Positions 1 to 14,626 of a DNA stretch of 64,000 bases are shown piece after piece. The translations under genes were made by a program, and so were the position numbers. Source of the DNA: Nematostella vectensis (Eukaryota; Cnidaria; Anthozoa; Actiniaria; Edwardsiidae). The DNA lies in the NCBI RefSeq assembly GCF_932526225.1, contig NC_064040.1, forward strand, positions 14,360,856-14,424,855. Direction: 5' to 3'. Position 1 is the stretch's first letter. Each line of letters begins with the position of its first letter. A model generated the notes under the pieces. The model ran no database searches. It was not told the origin of the DNA and was given only the letters and a program-made list of their open reading frames with translations.

Positions 1-546
1 GCAGCAGGCCTCCCGGCCGTCGAGTCGTTGGACTGCTCGACGCATCCTGCCGGGGCGGCAACCGGATGTGAGCAAACTGAGATAGCAGACGCGAGGGAGG
101 AGCTCGCGATTCTCGTAGCCTCGGGGAAGTCGAGAGAAATGGTAGGCAAGGCCCTGACTCACGACGACGTTAAACGCATGAGCGCCGAGGAGGTGAGGAA
201 GTACCAGAGGCGATACGAGACCGCTCTAGCCAGCCGGACTACAGACGCCCTGGCAGACAGCTTTCTGAAGCTTACGACCAAGCTAGTAGGCATGGCGCTG
301 CCGATAGACAGTGTGGTCGATCTTCACAATGACCTAGTGCCCGACTACATCGTCAACAACGAGCTCCGCATATTGTGCGGAAGCCTGGCTCTACGCCGCG
401 GTCGTTTGATGGCGTTAGCCGCCGGGGCGTTACACATAGCGCGTCACGTGGACTGTCGTGCCGACACCGGAACGGCAAGCGCTGACGCGCGGAGCCAACG
501 CGAGGTAGCAGCCGCGGACAGTGTCGAGCCCGCCATCCCAGAGTAG
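1..546 (+). CDS. Unrecognised virus-like element protein, 5'-partial
   Basis: The frame is open from the first base of the window to a TAG at 544-546, so at least 181 codons are present and the start lies upstream. The middle is mostly helical in character and has the charged stretch KRMSAEEVRKYQRRYE, followed by a hydrophobic segment around LVGMALPIDSVV and an alanine/leucine-rich segment near the C-terminus. No catalytic motif is visible. Its place at the head of the structural-type genes suggests a virion or membrane-associated role, but this is inference. From general recollection, similar proteins occur beside integrase and polymerase genes in other cnidarian genomes; a database search would be needed to confirm this. 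Copy 2 lacks this region. Confidence 0.55.
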   Translation, partial: AAGLPAVESLDCSTHPAGAATGCEQTEIADAREELAILVASGKSREMVGKALTHDDVKRMSAEEVRKYQRRYETALASRTTDALADSFLKLTTKLVGMALPIDSVVDLHNDLVPDYIVNNELRILCGSLALRRGRLMALAAGALHIARHVDCRADTGTASADARSQREVAAADSVEPAIPE

Positions 547-605
547 ACGCTCATTTGAAAGCTCGCCACTTCTCCTACCACTTGGTACCAAGTAGTTGAC
601 ACCGC

Positions 606-1254
606 GTGTTCGCACGTCGACGCAGATGGAGGAACCTCAAGGAAGTACTAGTGCCCAGCCTGACGAACAACTTGCTCAAGAACCTGGCAAACGGCATAAA
701 GAACCTGCACGCGCGCCTGTGGCTGCCGGGACGGCAGCGGCGCGCGAATCACGAGCCCCGAACCGCCCGCGACCCGACCTCACCCTGGACGGGTCGAAGC
801 CGGAAGGCGCTTGGCAAAGTGGAACCGAATCAACAGAGCGAAGAAAGAGTCGCTTCGTGTCGCCGCTGCGCAGCAGCTGCCGGTGGCCCCGGGGCCGAGC
901 GAGCCGCAGGGCTTGCGCGCCGACGATGCCGCCTCCGGAACGGCAAGCGCTGGCATGCCTTTGGCACACACACCTGCCCCGGAGAGCAACTCTGCCTGGT
1001 CGGCCAGCTCGGTCATCGGGCTCGCTGGTCTTCTAGTGTCATAGATCGGCCTCTACACACGTAGGCGGGAGCTAGCTGCCGCGTTCACGCGCACACCAGC
1101 GAGTGTTAACCAGCGAGCTACCGATCCGCACGCAGCGGCCGACGGCGGGAATTCGCCCGCAAGGCCGCCGCTGGCGGCCGCACAGCAGACCAAGGAGCGC
1201 GCTCCGGCGACAGCGCTTCGCGCTCACGGGTCTCGGCTGTTATCCATGGAGTAA
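606..1254 (+). pseudogene. Single-pass membrane protein gene of the element, frameshifted
   Basis: The first frame, from 606, reads into an amphipathic segment (LKEVLVPSLTNNLLKNL) and a basic stretch. A different frame from about 811 carries the rest: a hydrophobic segment (SSVIGLAGLLVS), an in-frame TAG at 1042-1044, then IGLYTRRRELAA and a low-complexity Ala/Pro-rich tail ending at the TAA at 1252-1254. The hydrophobic run spans the TAG and is followed by Arg residues, as expected of one transmembrane helix with a basic cytoplasmic flank. At least one frameshift and one stop are needed to explain this, so I call a pseudogene. Exact start and frameshift site are uncertain. It is probably an envelope or virion membrane protein, by position only. 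Confidence 0.45.
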
Positions 1255-1294
1255 GCAGACATTTAGACACGAGGGCCCCACCCAAATCCGCACG

Positions 1295-1519
1295 ATGTCG
1301 ACGACGCAGCAGAGCAAGATTACAAAGACCATCACCGACGCCGCAGTCATAACCGGCCTCGTCGCCGGTATTGACTGGGTTGGGCGCAAGGTCTTACGCG
1401 AGAACTTCACCAAAGATCCCTCCGCGAACGCCATGAACTACGCAAAAATGACTGCCGCCGTCGCAGGTGCTGTCGCTTTGAAGGGTTACCTTGAGGACCA
1501 GAAGATCCTGCCCATGTAG
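1295..1519 (+). CDS. Small hydrophobic protein of the element (74 aa)
   Basis: The ATG at 1295 begins MSTTQQSKITK; the upstream in-frame extension is basic low-complexity sequence and unlikely to be coding. Two hydrophobic segments are visible, TDAAVITGLVAGIDWVG near the N-terminus and MTAAVAGAVALKGYLED near the C-terminus, with a polar loop between them. It is probably a two-pass membrane or virion-embedded protein. The frame is undamaged although neighbouring genes are broken. The next gene begins 85 bp downstream on the same strand. Its function is unknown; the clustering of three short hydrophobic proteins suggests structural components. Confidence 0.6.
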   Translation: MSTTQQSKITKTITDAAVITGLVAGIDWVGRKVLRENFTKDPSANAMNYAKMTAAVAGAVALKGYLEDQKILPM

Positions 1520-1604
1520 TGTACTGTGGTACATGTAGGCCGTGTGCTAGACTCGTGCGTGCCTTGCGCATACACACAGCGCGTGGAGTGTGCTTCGCAT
1601 AGAC

Positions 1605-2018
1605 ATGGCCTCTATCGCGATTTTGGTTGGCGGCGCCGTCCTAAACGCGACTGCAATCGTTGGTGGGAACTACCTCGCAAAGTTCCTGTCGAACGATGAG
1701 AGCCCCGCCTTAGCCAAGAAGGAGAGGCACGACAAGGCCCTAGAGAAATACCAACAAGACTATGGACGCTACCAACAGTGGCGACAAAAAATCCTCGATT
1801 GGCAAGCTCAAAGTTGCGAGAGAGGGTCCCTCGCAAAGCAGAACTTCACCGACACCGACTACGCGCTCAAACTCTACAACCAGACCTCCCTGGAGTCGAT
1901 GCGGGCCCCCGAGCTGTCCGACTACTACGTCCCCAGCAAAACGCAGAAGAACGCCGAGTTGGCGTACATAGGCGCCGGCGCTCTCGCCATCGGCTACGCA
2001 GCTAGCCGCTTGCTGTGA
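1605..2018 (+). CDS. Small membrane-type protein with hydrophobic ends (137 aa)
   Basis: The ATG at 1605 gives a hydrophobic N-terminus (ASIAILVGGAVLNATAIVGG). A long charged, probably coiled middle follows, rich in Lys, Glu, Gln and Tyr (HDKALEKYQQDYGRYQQW), and the C-terminus is again hydrophobic (LAYIGAGALAIGYAASRLL). A helix-rich body between two membrane-seeking ends fits a virion or membrane scaffold, but no known fold was recognised. The frame is intact. From general recollection, close relatives occur in cnidarian genomes beside the same kind of integrase; I cannot verify this here. Confidence 0.6.
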   Translation: MASIAILVGGAVLNATAIVGGNYLAKFLSNDESPALAKKERHDKALEKYQQDYGRYQQWRQKILDWQAQSCERGSLAKQNFTDTDYALKLYNQTSLESMRAPELSDYYVPSKTQKNAELAYIGAGALAIGYAASRLL

Positions 2019-2035
2019 TGCAGCTGCCGTCGAAA

Positions 2036-2104
2036 CGCATATACGTACGTATGCGCCTAGGCGGCCTTTTTCCATGCTGCGCGTATACGTACGTATACGT
2101 ACGC
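2036..2104. promoter_or_regulatory. CGTACG-rich palindromes between structural genes and integrase
   Basis: The 149-bp gap before the integrase ATG holds a perfect 12-nt palindrome ATACGTACGTAT at 2041-2052 and a perfect 16-nt palindrome GTATACGTACGTATAC at 2083-2098, extended by another ACGTACG. The site could bind a dimeric protein or act in transcription. Nothing proves a role. Confidence 0.35.
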
Positions 2105-2167
2105 CGAAGGCTAAGCAGACGGCATCCGCCTTTTGGAGACTGATTCCCCCGTCGCGATACGCACGTA

Positions 2168-3144
2168 ATGGCCCGCCGGAACGGCAACCGCAAGTCCGAC
2201 GAAGAGCTCGATGCGCTCCTTCGTCCTATATACTACGCCAGAGGTGGTTTCCAGGGAGTGACCGCCCTGCATGCCAAACTTCCCAAGGGCTCAGCCTCCA
2301 TAGATCGAGCGCGCAGGTGGGTAAGCTCGCAGCCCGTCGGGGGCTACACACAGACGCCCCCTCCTCCGACTACCTACGCCCACTTCTCGGAGCAGATACC
2401 AAACCGTATTCACCAGTCGGACCTGCTATTCTTACCAACCGACCGCGGGTACAAGTATGCCCTGACTGTCGTTGACGTTGCTTCACGATATAAAGCCGCC
2501 CGCCCACTGAGGACTAAGAGCGCGGCCGTCGTCTCCCGCGAGCTCGCTGGCATCTACGACGAGGGACCTCTCACATGGCCTAAAGTCCTCAAGGTTGATG
2601 ACGGCACGGAGTTCAAGGGTGCTATCAAGAAGCTCCTAACAGACCACGGGGTGGAGATCCGACGGGCTGAGCCTGGGCACCACAGCTGGCGCAGCGCCTA
2701 TTTCGTGCGCAGTACTCGAAGGAGCTTGCGTCCGGCAAGACAAACCGCGAGTGGGTTACTGCTCTGCCAATCGTCATCTCGGACATGAACGCAACGAAGA
2801 CTCGCATGACTGGCCTTGCGCCTGAGGACGCCATAAAGCTGAGGCGCGTGCCTCTCAAAGCCGAAAAGCCCCCTTTAGAGGTCCCCTTGGAGGTCGGAAC
2901 GGAGGTGTACATCGCCGTAAACGAGGAAGACCTTCAGGACAAGGGCCGACGGCGAGCGACGGACCCGTGGTGGACAAGCAAGGCGTACCCAATACTAAAG
3001 AGGGTCATGGAGCCCGGACAGCCAGTGTTGTATTACACGGCGTACTCTAAGCACGGCTTCACGCTATCGCAGTTGCGTAGCGCGACGCCAGCGCGATCGA
3101 AAAAATCCTCTGGTCTTGCTAGCGTCACCCTAGCGCCACGCTAG
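2168..3144 (+). pseudogene. Retroviral-type DDE integrase, copy 1, internal deletion
   Basis: The start ATG at 2168 is followed by an N-terminal part (KSDEELDALLRPIYYARGGF) resembling the helical start of integrases found in Polinton-like elements. The core has the first catalytic Asp in QSDLLFL, a VVDVASRYKAARPL strand and the second Asp in VDDGTEF. At about 2691 this copy lacks 34 nt present in copy 2, which shifts the frame and removes the segment AFAESFHRW holding the catalytic Glu. The C-terminal part continues in another frame to the stop at 3142-3144, including ELASGKTNREW, VGTEVYIAVNEEDLQDKGRR and a small beta-rich tail (YSKHGFTLSQL). The intact enzyme would join element ends to target DNA; this copy cannot be active. 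Confidence 0.85.
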
Positions 3145-3162
3145 CGCCACCCTAGCGTGATC
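3119..3162. repeat. Four 11-nt repeats between convergent genes
   Basis: Four units of the type CTAGCGCCACC lie between the end of the integrase gene and the end of the convergent polymerase-helicase gene. Related units occur in copy 2 at about 57000-57036. The site is placed where two transcripts end, so a role in termination is possible. Confidence 0.4.
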
Positions 3163-6100
3163 AGCGCTTGTGCCTTCTATTGCAGCTGAGGCACGTGAGT
3201 CTGACATTCCACTTGTAGTGACCCTGACTGTCGTCCCGCCGGTCGATACTGAAGCATTGGGGATGACTCTTGGTGTACCCCTGAAGCAGAAGCTGAGTGC
3301 CACAGAGCGTGCACTTCTTTTCCGCGTCAGCAATCATGCCGAGTACGTGGTCCACCGTCAGAACGTGGTGCGGCCCCGTGTACTTCGTGCGACCCTTTTG
3401 CCTGTCGTCTATAGCGTATCGCTTGATTCGCGCTATAATGAGCTCTTCACTGGGCGTAGCCTGCAGTCCTGTGGGAACCAAGGCACCTGGGGTGTCATCG
3501 GGGGGGATCACTCGGACTATCTGGTCGGCGAGCCGCACGCGGGAGATGCCGGTGTACACAGCATTCGTGATCCAGCCCTCTAAGCTGTGGTCTATGATAA
3601 ACAGACGTCTTGGGTTATGGATGGTCTTGCCCTGCACCCGGTGGACTGTCCCCCAGCCCGCGTATTTCCACTCGAGGGGAAGCCCGTTAAGGACCACGCC
3701 GAGAGGGACCTCGACTACCGTGCCTTTGAACGCGTCGACCTTCTCGCCCCTTTTGCCTGGCACGGGCACAGGCCGTCCTTGCTTGCGATAACGATGCGCG
3801 ACGCTAGGATCGGGGTCAAAGCGGATGGTTGCTGGCAGTCGGGGGTAGTTTTTCCTGTGGTGCTCTACCAATCGCTGCTGAACAAGGGCCCCCATCTTGT
3901 TGGTCGAGCACACCCACATATCGCTTGGGTGGGCCTGCCCGATCGCCGCGTCGAACGCCACCCCATCCCACTCCTCTCGAAACACCTCAAGCTGTTGGGA
4001 GTCTGGTTGACACCAAATCCGACCCTTTATGTCGTGGAACCTGGAGGAGGGGGCGGCAGAGCCGCAGTCGCATGTACTGTACGGCTTTCCGCAGTCTTCA
4101 CACAGGCAGCGGTAGTCGGACTCGAACCAGCGGATGTTCCCTTGTGTCCACTCCTTGAGCATATCGTGAGGCCCCTCTTTATCTCCCCAGGGCGGGACCT
4201 GTCCATAGTCGCCACAACACACTACCTGACACGGCCGCAGGGCGAGATACCCTAGGATGGCGCGTAGCACTTTAGTCTGCACCTTACAGCACTCGTCAAT
4301 GATGATTAATTCTGCAAGACGGTCGAGTTTGTGCCCCAGCTCGGAAGGCCCCCACTCCTCTATCGGCTTCTCCGCTGGTATGTAGAGGTAGTGGTGGTAG
4401 GTTTGAGCCTTCACATCGAGGCGCGGGTTGTTGCGATGGTCGTGGGCGAGGTCGTTCTCGGGGGTGAACACCACAGCGTTACGGCCACGGAACATGCTCA
4501 CCGCCCACTCGGTCTTCCCGATCCTCCTTGGCCGGCTAGATACATCCTCGCAGAGGTTGCGGCCACCAGATCGCACGGCAGACTCGGCGCAGTGCTTGGC
4601 TCCCTAGCCAAGCACCCCGACCTCTTCGGACCCCAAGCCGCCTCGGGCCGCCACTCGTACCCAGGCCTCTTGTGGCGCCACTCTCCATACCTCGGATTTC
4701 GCTCCACGAGCCTCACACCACTGGGCACCGTCTTTGCGTATATGGCATCTGTGCACACTCGGAGGACGTCTTCGCGAGGGATCCGCCTCAACATGCGTCG
4801 CAACGCTATGTTTTTGTACGCCAAGACGAAGGCCCTGATGTGGTACCATTGTGAGCGCCGGACTCCGTCTTTGTATTGGATCAGATGAGCCCCGTCGGCA
4901 TGCTCGAAGTTAAGTAAGTGGTCGGTGCCCGCAAGGAGGTTTGTCAGATACGCGGCTTCCTCACGGTCGCGGACTACGATCGAGGACTCGTCGCCATGGC
5001 GAGCGCACTTGCCTACGAAACGGACAGCGAGATCTCGCCACTGCGAGTCTTCGCCGCCGGGGCCGGAGTGGGGGAACTTGATGGAGTCCTTTTTTCCGAC
5101 GCTATACAACACCTCCCTCGCCGCGGCCATGGCGAGGTCACCCGAGTCTAGCAGGTCCTTGAGCTCTGGCGTGGTGATCCAGCCCTCGTTTTGTTCCAAG
5201 TGCTGCCCTACCCTCCTGGAAGTGTAGGGGTGGCAGGCCTCAGAAAACCCCCACTCGGTCAACTGAATGGCCCCGGTCAGTTGAAGAACCTCGCTCAATG
5301 GCCGTCCCGCAACATCCGCGATACGATACACGTTCGTAGGGAAGCCGTATTTCCGTACCAGATCAATGGCGTCCGAGCCGCCGCCGAAGACACTGTCCTC
5401 GCATCCTAGGTACGCCGCACGCATGTCGATGTGAGCATGAGGCTGCGCTCCTAAGTTTTCCCTGCTATTCCACACTTTGGACTCAACCTGCGCCGCTCGC
5501 CCGACGTCCCTGTATTTAGGAGGCGTTGGCCTGATGTTTTCTCTTTGGGTCCACTTCTTGAAGCGATACCCTATTGCGCCGCCCATCGGGTGCGTAGCTT
5601 CGATGTACTCTTGGAAGGCTGGGTGATCATCAGGGAGCCATTGAGGATCATGTCCAGTCTCGTCTGTAAACGCCCTGTCGATAGCCCATCCGTCTTGTCT
5701 CGACCGGTACAGTTTGCCTTCGTGCGTGACTATAACACGCCCACACAGCCAGACCCTCGTGCTTCTGGGGATCGCCCTGTTTATGAAGCAGATGAGCACC
5801 TCTCGCACCTTCGCCTCGTGAGTTTTTGCGGCGGCACTGGTAGCGCGAGGCGCTGCCTCTCCCTGACATAGCGAACGAAGCTCCCTCTCAGCCTCGAAGT
5901 CTAGGCCGTGGACGCTCGCGATCGCAGGGGGTTCAGGCGTGGTTATTGTGGCAAGGGATGCGGATTTGTGTGTACCCCCTCTCGTACTTCCCCGAGTCCC
6001 ACAGGACGTTGCCCAGGGCGTCCACGGCTACCAGCTTTATCCCGAGCTTCCTTTCCATCTCAAAGAGGTCTTCTTTGGTGCACCCCGTGGTGGCCAGCTT

Positions 6101-6561
6101 CTTGTCAAATCGCTCGAGGATCTTGCCTCGTGTCTTGGTTAGACCAAGGGAGCGCGAGGTGCCGCGATTCCTCAAGAAGTCGGCAACATAGCTCACAACA
6201 CAGTTAACGAAGGCGTCACCCCCCTCTCGCACAAACATTGGCCCAGGCTCACCATTTTGCTCAGGTAAAGGGTGGCATCCACGCTTGGGAACCGAAGATG
6301 GGCGCCGCCGACGAAGAGAGAGTAGTACGTCTCGGGGTCTAAGCTCTCCGGGCCCTTCTGCTGCCTGGGCGGCAGCAGAGGGTCGAACTCGCGCCAGACC
6401 TCCTCCGTCCAAACCTTTTCCGGTACGAGCGGCTTAAGCAGCCTGTGTTTGACATCGTCAGGGATGTCCTCATCCAGGATGTTTTGGACCAGCCCTGCCA
6501 GTACGGCGGGCGAATCTTTGTCACGCATGCTATCGAGAATCTCCTCTATATAAGCGTCCAT
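3161..6561 (-). pseudogene. DNA polymerase / SF1 helicase / HNH fusion gene, copy 1, broken
   Basis: The ATG is at 6561 (MDAYIEEILDSM), the stop at 3161. Order from the N-terminus: a domain of unknown function; a Cys-His segment (NCVVSYVADF, later CHNNHA); a B-like polymerase with motif A-like DMRAAYLG and motif C-like VCTDAIY; a Pif1/RecD-like helicase with Walker B IIDECCK, GDYGQVPP, TVHRVQGKT and YTGISRVR; and a C-terminal HNH-type zinc module (CTLCG, SIDRRDD, CLSCNRRH). Against copy 2, about 408 nt are missing near 6284 and 17 nt near 5932, which creates a stop after HNNHA. One G is missing at about 4520 inside the P-loop, shifting the frame. It would replicate the element; the polymerase family assignment is tentative. 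Confidence 0.75.
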
Positions 6562-6700
6562 GTTTGGGTATACCCTGTGCCACCCAATCTCCAACTGCCC
6601 GTATCACAACCGGCGGGATAAGTGCCCGGGTATGACCCGCGCCACCCAGTCTCTAACTGGGAGTTCGGGTATGCCCCGCGCCACCCAGTCTCGAATTGAC
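6562..6700 (-). promoter_or_regulatory. About 33-bp repeats upstream of the polymerase-helicase gene
   Basis: On the minus strand three units of the form AGACTGGGTGGCGCGGG followed by CATACCC or TATACCC lie just before the polymerase-helicase ATG. Copy 2 has two units at about 53132-53198. They sit where a promoter is expected and overlap the 3' end of the zinc-finger gene. Regulatory function is inference. Confidence 0.4.
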
Positions 6701-6982
6701 CGCACCGCGGGCTGCGATGTCAGACAGGACGAGTGCGAACCGTTTCCGAGCGCGCCTCTCGACGCCACGCATCCTCTGCCCTTCACGATTCGCTCCGTAG
6801 GGGCGGCACAACCGCGTCTCCGACCGAGTCCCTACGCCGCAGATCCTGCACGGCACGGCGAGGGGGATGCCCATACGGAGCCTTTGGAGGTGCACCTTGC
6901 AGTAGGTGTCCATGCACCTTCGGCCGCACGTGTTTGTGTGGCCGGCCTTCAGCCACCCGCAGTAATCCCTTCCGTACCTCAT
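6653..6982 (-). CDS. Small zinc-finger protein of the element, copy 1
   Basis: I take the ATG at 6982 (MRYGRDYCGWL) because it is shared with copy 2; an upstream ATG at 7012 exists only here. Cys and His residues fall in two groups: YCGWL, HTNTCGRRC and YCKVHL, then PCRICGVG and LCRPYG. This suggests two zinc-binding modules, followed by a basic region (RMRGVERRARKRF). In copy 2 the last module reads CRPCG, so the Tyr here probably replaces a zinc ligand. The stop of copy 2 has mutated here (TAG to TCG) and the frame reads 16 codons into the downstream repeats. A DNA-binding regulator transcribed with the polymerase gene is likely, but not shown. Confidence 0.5.
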   Translation of the reverse strand: MRYGRDYCGWLKAGHTNTCGRRCMDTYCKVHLQRLRMGIPLAVPCRICGVGTRSETRLCRPYGANREGQRMRGVERRARKRFALVLSDIAARGAVNSRLGGAGHTRTPS

Positions 6983-7029
6983 CCTTCGAACGCTCGGTAT
7001 ACCACAGGACATACGAATGTCTAATTGCA

Positions 7030-7250
7030 AACCCAACGCCTAATTAATTATTCATGCACGCGAAACACCTGCAGCCCTAATTATTATTCATGCACACGAA
7101 ACACCTGCGGCCCTAATTGATTATTCGTGTACGCGAAATCTATTTTGCCTACATTAACTTTTGCCGATTGTTTATATACGTGAAATCGATTTGGCCTACA
7201 TTAGCTTTTGCCGATTGTTTATGTACGCGAAACATTATCTGCCTGATATA
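7030..7250. repeat. Subterminal iterated repeats, copy 1
   Basis: Two unit types are seen. One is about 40 bp with CACGCGAAACACCTGC and CCCTAATT. The other is about 51 bp with CGAAATCGATTTGGCCTAC and CTTTTGCCGATTGTTTA. Copy 2 carries more units at 52466-52800. Their placement next to the element end suggests binding sites for a replication or integration protein. Confidence 0.55.
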
Positions 7251-7261
7251 TAGAGACGGGG

Positions 7262-7296
7262 CTGGGAGGCCCGGAGGGGGGATCCGGGCCTCCCAG
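7262..7296. other. Terminal hairpin of the element, copy 1
   Basis: CTGGGAGGCCCGGA at 7262-7275 is a perfect inverted repeat of 7283-7296 with a 7-nt loop. Then follow GTTTCACTGAAAC and a C-rich run up to the junction near 7329. Copy 2 carries a related, partly duplicated version at 52327-52455. Confidence 0.55.
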
Positions 7297-7817
7297 GCCG
7301 TTTCACTGAAACTACCCAGTCCCCCCATAACACGTGGATTTATGAAGAAAGTGCAGTATAGGTACGAGTATATAAGGGGGGACATAACGTGCTAGTGTCA
7401 CTCTAGCGTTTAAGCCATATTAACTTTTGCTAATTTTTTGATATATTTTTTTTTTCGGCCCTTAAGCCCGAGGGCACGAAATGCTGAGCATTGGTTCGGG
7501 GAACAGGTCCAGAGTTTTTCCCACAGGTTTTTTTACCTCTGGTTTAAGTGTCCGGCTCAGTATTAACTTCTTGTAAATATAAATTAGGTGATTATAATAT
7601 TTCACTTTTTCAGATTGTAATCGTATTGGACATTCAGCAGTGTTTACTGCTTGTCAGATTGTTTTGCATTGTAATGGTCATTCAGCAGTAGTGATTACTG
7701 CTTGCTGGCTACATATCCAAAATAAACAGGAGTTCTCCTGAACTGTGATTGTTGTAAAGTGTTATGAAATGGTGGCAAAATTACATTTTCTACGTGCTTT
7801 TTTCACGATAACACTTG

Positions 7818-8092
7818 GGGCATACAACACAGGTAGCCCATCACTAGGGGGGGCACAGCACAGGTAGCCCAACACTAGGGCGGGCAAAAAACACAGCTAG
7901 CCCATCACAAGGGGTGCAAAACACAGATAGCCCATCACTAGGGGGCTAAAAACACAGGTAGCCCATCACTAGGGGTCACAACACAGCTAGCCCATCACTA
8001 GGGCGGGCAAAAAACACAGCTAGCCCATCACAAGGGGTGCAAAACACAGATAGCCCATCACTAGGGGGCTAAAAACACAGGTAGTACATATA
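7818..8092. repeat. Minisatellite of 25-30 bp, unit A
   Basis: About nine units built around ACAGGTAGCCCATCACTAGG with short A-rich or G-rich spacers. The same array is present in units B and C with different unit numbers. It lies downstream of the gene's poly(A)-signal array and has no visible coding content. Confidence 0.8.
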
Positions 8093-8605
8093 AGGGCACA
8101 CCGTCCATCACATCTTCACAGACTAGCTATTTTTTTAGATTTGAACACAGGTAGACCACCAGTCTCACATAAAGTTTGGAAGATCTATAAGAGAGATTGT
8201 ATGTGCAAAACTGAGTTTGACATAAATTCTAGATTTTGCAAAGAATAATTAAGACTGTTGGAAGGGCACTCGGTAAATACATTCTAACAACCCTGCTATT
8301 CTCATTGCTATTCTCATTGCTATTCTAGTTAAAAAAATAAATACAACAACAAAAGTTGAGAAAAAATCACACGTAGATCAGTGCCGTTTATTCAAAGGTT
8401 CTTTAAAGGCCTTAAAGTGCATACACCTATTTCAAGCATAACATAGGAAGTAGGCTTGCTACTAACTCGTGTTTGATTTACTAAAAATATCCAAACATGT
8501 CCACTAACAACAAGCTAGAAAAGTACAGATTTTTTCTTTTTTTCTTTAGGTATCTTGCCCAGTCCATGCTCTCAAAAGCGGACCTCTTTGGTCCCCTGTG
8601 TACAG
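8093..8605. other. Unique DNA between two minisatellites, unit A
   Basis: AT-rich sequence shared with units B and C, including a short CTATTCTCATTG repeat near 8297. No reading frame or RNA gene is recognisable. Confidence 0.5.
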
Positions 8606-9495
8606 CACGCCCCCCCCCCTCACCACCACCCCCTTAGTTACGGGCCTTAAAATGGCTATTTAATTATAAGCATTTCCCCTCCCACACTACCACCCCCCCC
8701 CCCCCCCCCCCAAGTTGCGGGCTTCAAAATGGTCATTTAATGATAAGCATTCCTCTTTCTCACTACCACCTCCTTAGTTACGGGCTTAACAATGGCTATT
8801 TAATGATAAGCATTCCTCCCCCACACTACCAACCCCTTAGTTACGGGCCTTAAAATGGCTATTTAATTATAAGCATTTCCCCTCCCACACTACCACCCCC
8901 TTAGTTGCGGGCTTCAAAATGGTCATTTAATGATAAGCATTCCTCTTCCTCAATACCACCCCCTTAGTTACGGGCTTAACAATGGCTATTTAATGATAAG
9001 CATTCCTCTCCCCCACTACCACCCCCTTAGTTACGGGCTTAACAATGGCTATTTAATGATAAGCATTCCCCCTCCCACACTATCACCCCTTAGTTACGGG
9101 CTTAACAATGGCTATTTAATGATAACATTCCCCTCCCACATTACCACCCCCTTCGTTACGGGCTTTAAAATGGTCATTTAATGATAAGCATTCTCCTCCC
9201 ACACTACCACCCCCTTAGTTACGGCCCTTAAAATGGCTATTTAATTATAAGCATTTCCCCTCCCACACTACCACCCCCTTAGTTACGGGCTTCAACATGG
9301 TCATTTAATGATACGCATTCCCCCTCCCTCACTATCACCCCCTTAGTTACGGGCTTAACAATGGCCATTTAATGATAAGCATTCCCCTCCCACACTACCA
9401 CCCCCTTAGTTACGGGCTTCAAAATGGTCATTTAACGATAAGCATTCCCCCTCCCTCACTATCACCCCCTTAGTTACGGGCTTCAAAATGGTAAT

Positions 9496-9519
<24 letters not shown>
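8606..9519 (-). repeat. 3'-end minisatellite carrying stop and poly(A)-signal motifs, unit A
   Basis: About 14 units of roughly 63 bp. On the minus strand, the gene's sense strand, each unit reads AATGCTTATCATTAAATG, then CGTAACTAAGG and a G/T-rich GGGGGTGGTAGTGTGG. The first unit overlaps the last codons and the TAA of the fibrinogen-like exon, so the array looks like a tandem expansion of the gene's own 3' end. Each unit provides ATTAAA, a common poly(A)-signal variant, followed by a G/T-rich stretch. Confidence 0.8.

Positions 9520-14626
<5,107 letters not shown>

Larger units (their letters stand above)
1..7329. mobile_element. GC-rich virus-like (Polinton-like) element, copy 1, left end outside window
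   Basis: A compact GC-rich block with almost no intergenic space, set in AT-rich spliced DNA. It holds four or five structural-type genes and an integrase on the plus strand, then a convergent polymerase-helicase gene and a zinc-finger gene on the minus strand. The right end lies near 7329, where the sequence changes to the duplicated host unit also seen at 32513 and 58851. The inverted copy at 52327-57919 confirms gene order and terminus. The left end and any target-site duplication lie outside the window. Integrase plus DNA polymerase suggests a self-synthesising or viral DNA element of Polinton/adintovirus type; the exact family is inference. The enzyme genes carry deletions, so this copy is probably dead. 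Confidence 0.8.

Noticed and set aside
3170-4255. Plus-strand open frames opposite the polymerase-helicase gene
   Set aside because: Shadow frames of a GC-rich gene; the minus-strand frame carries the helicase motifs and is matched by copy 2.
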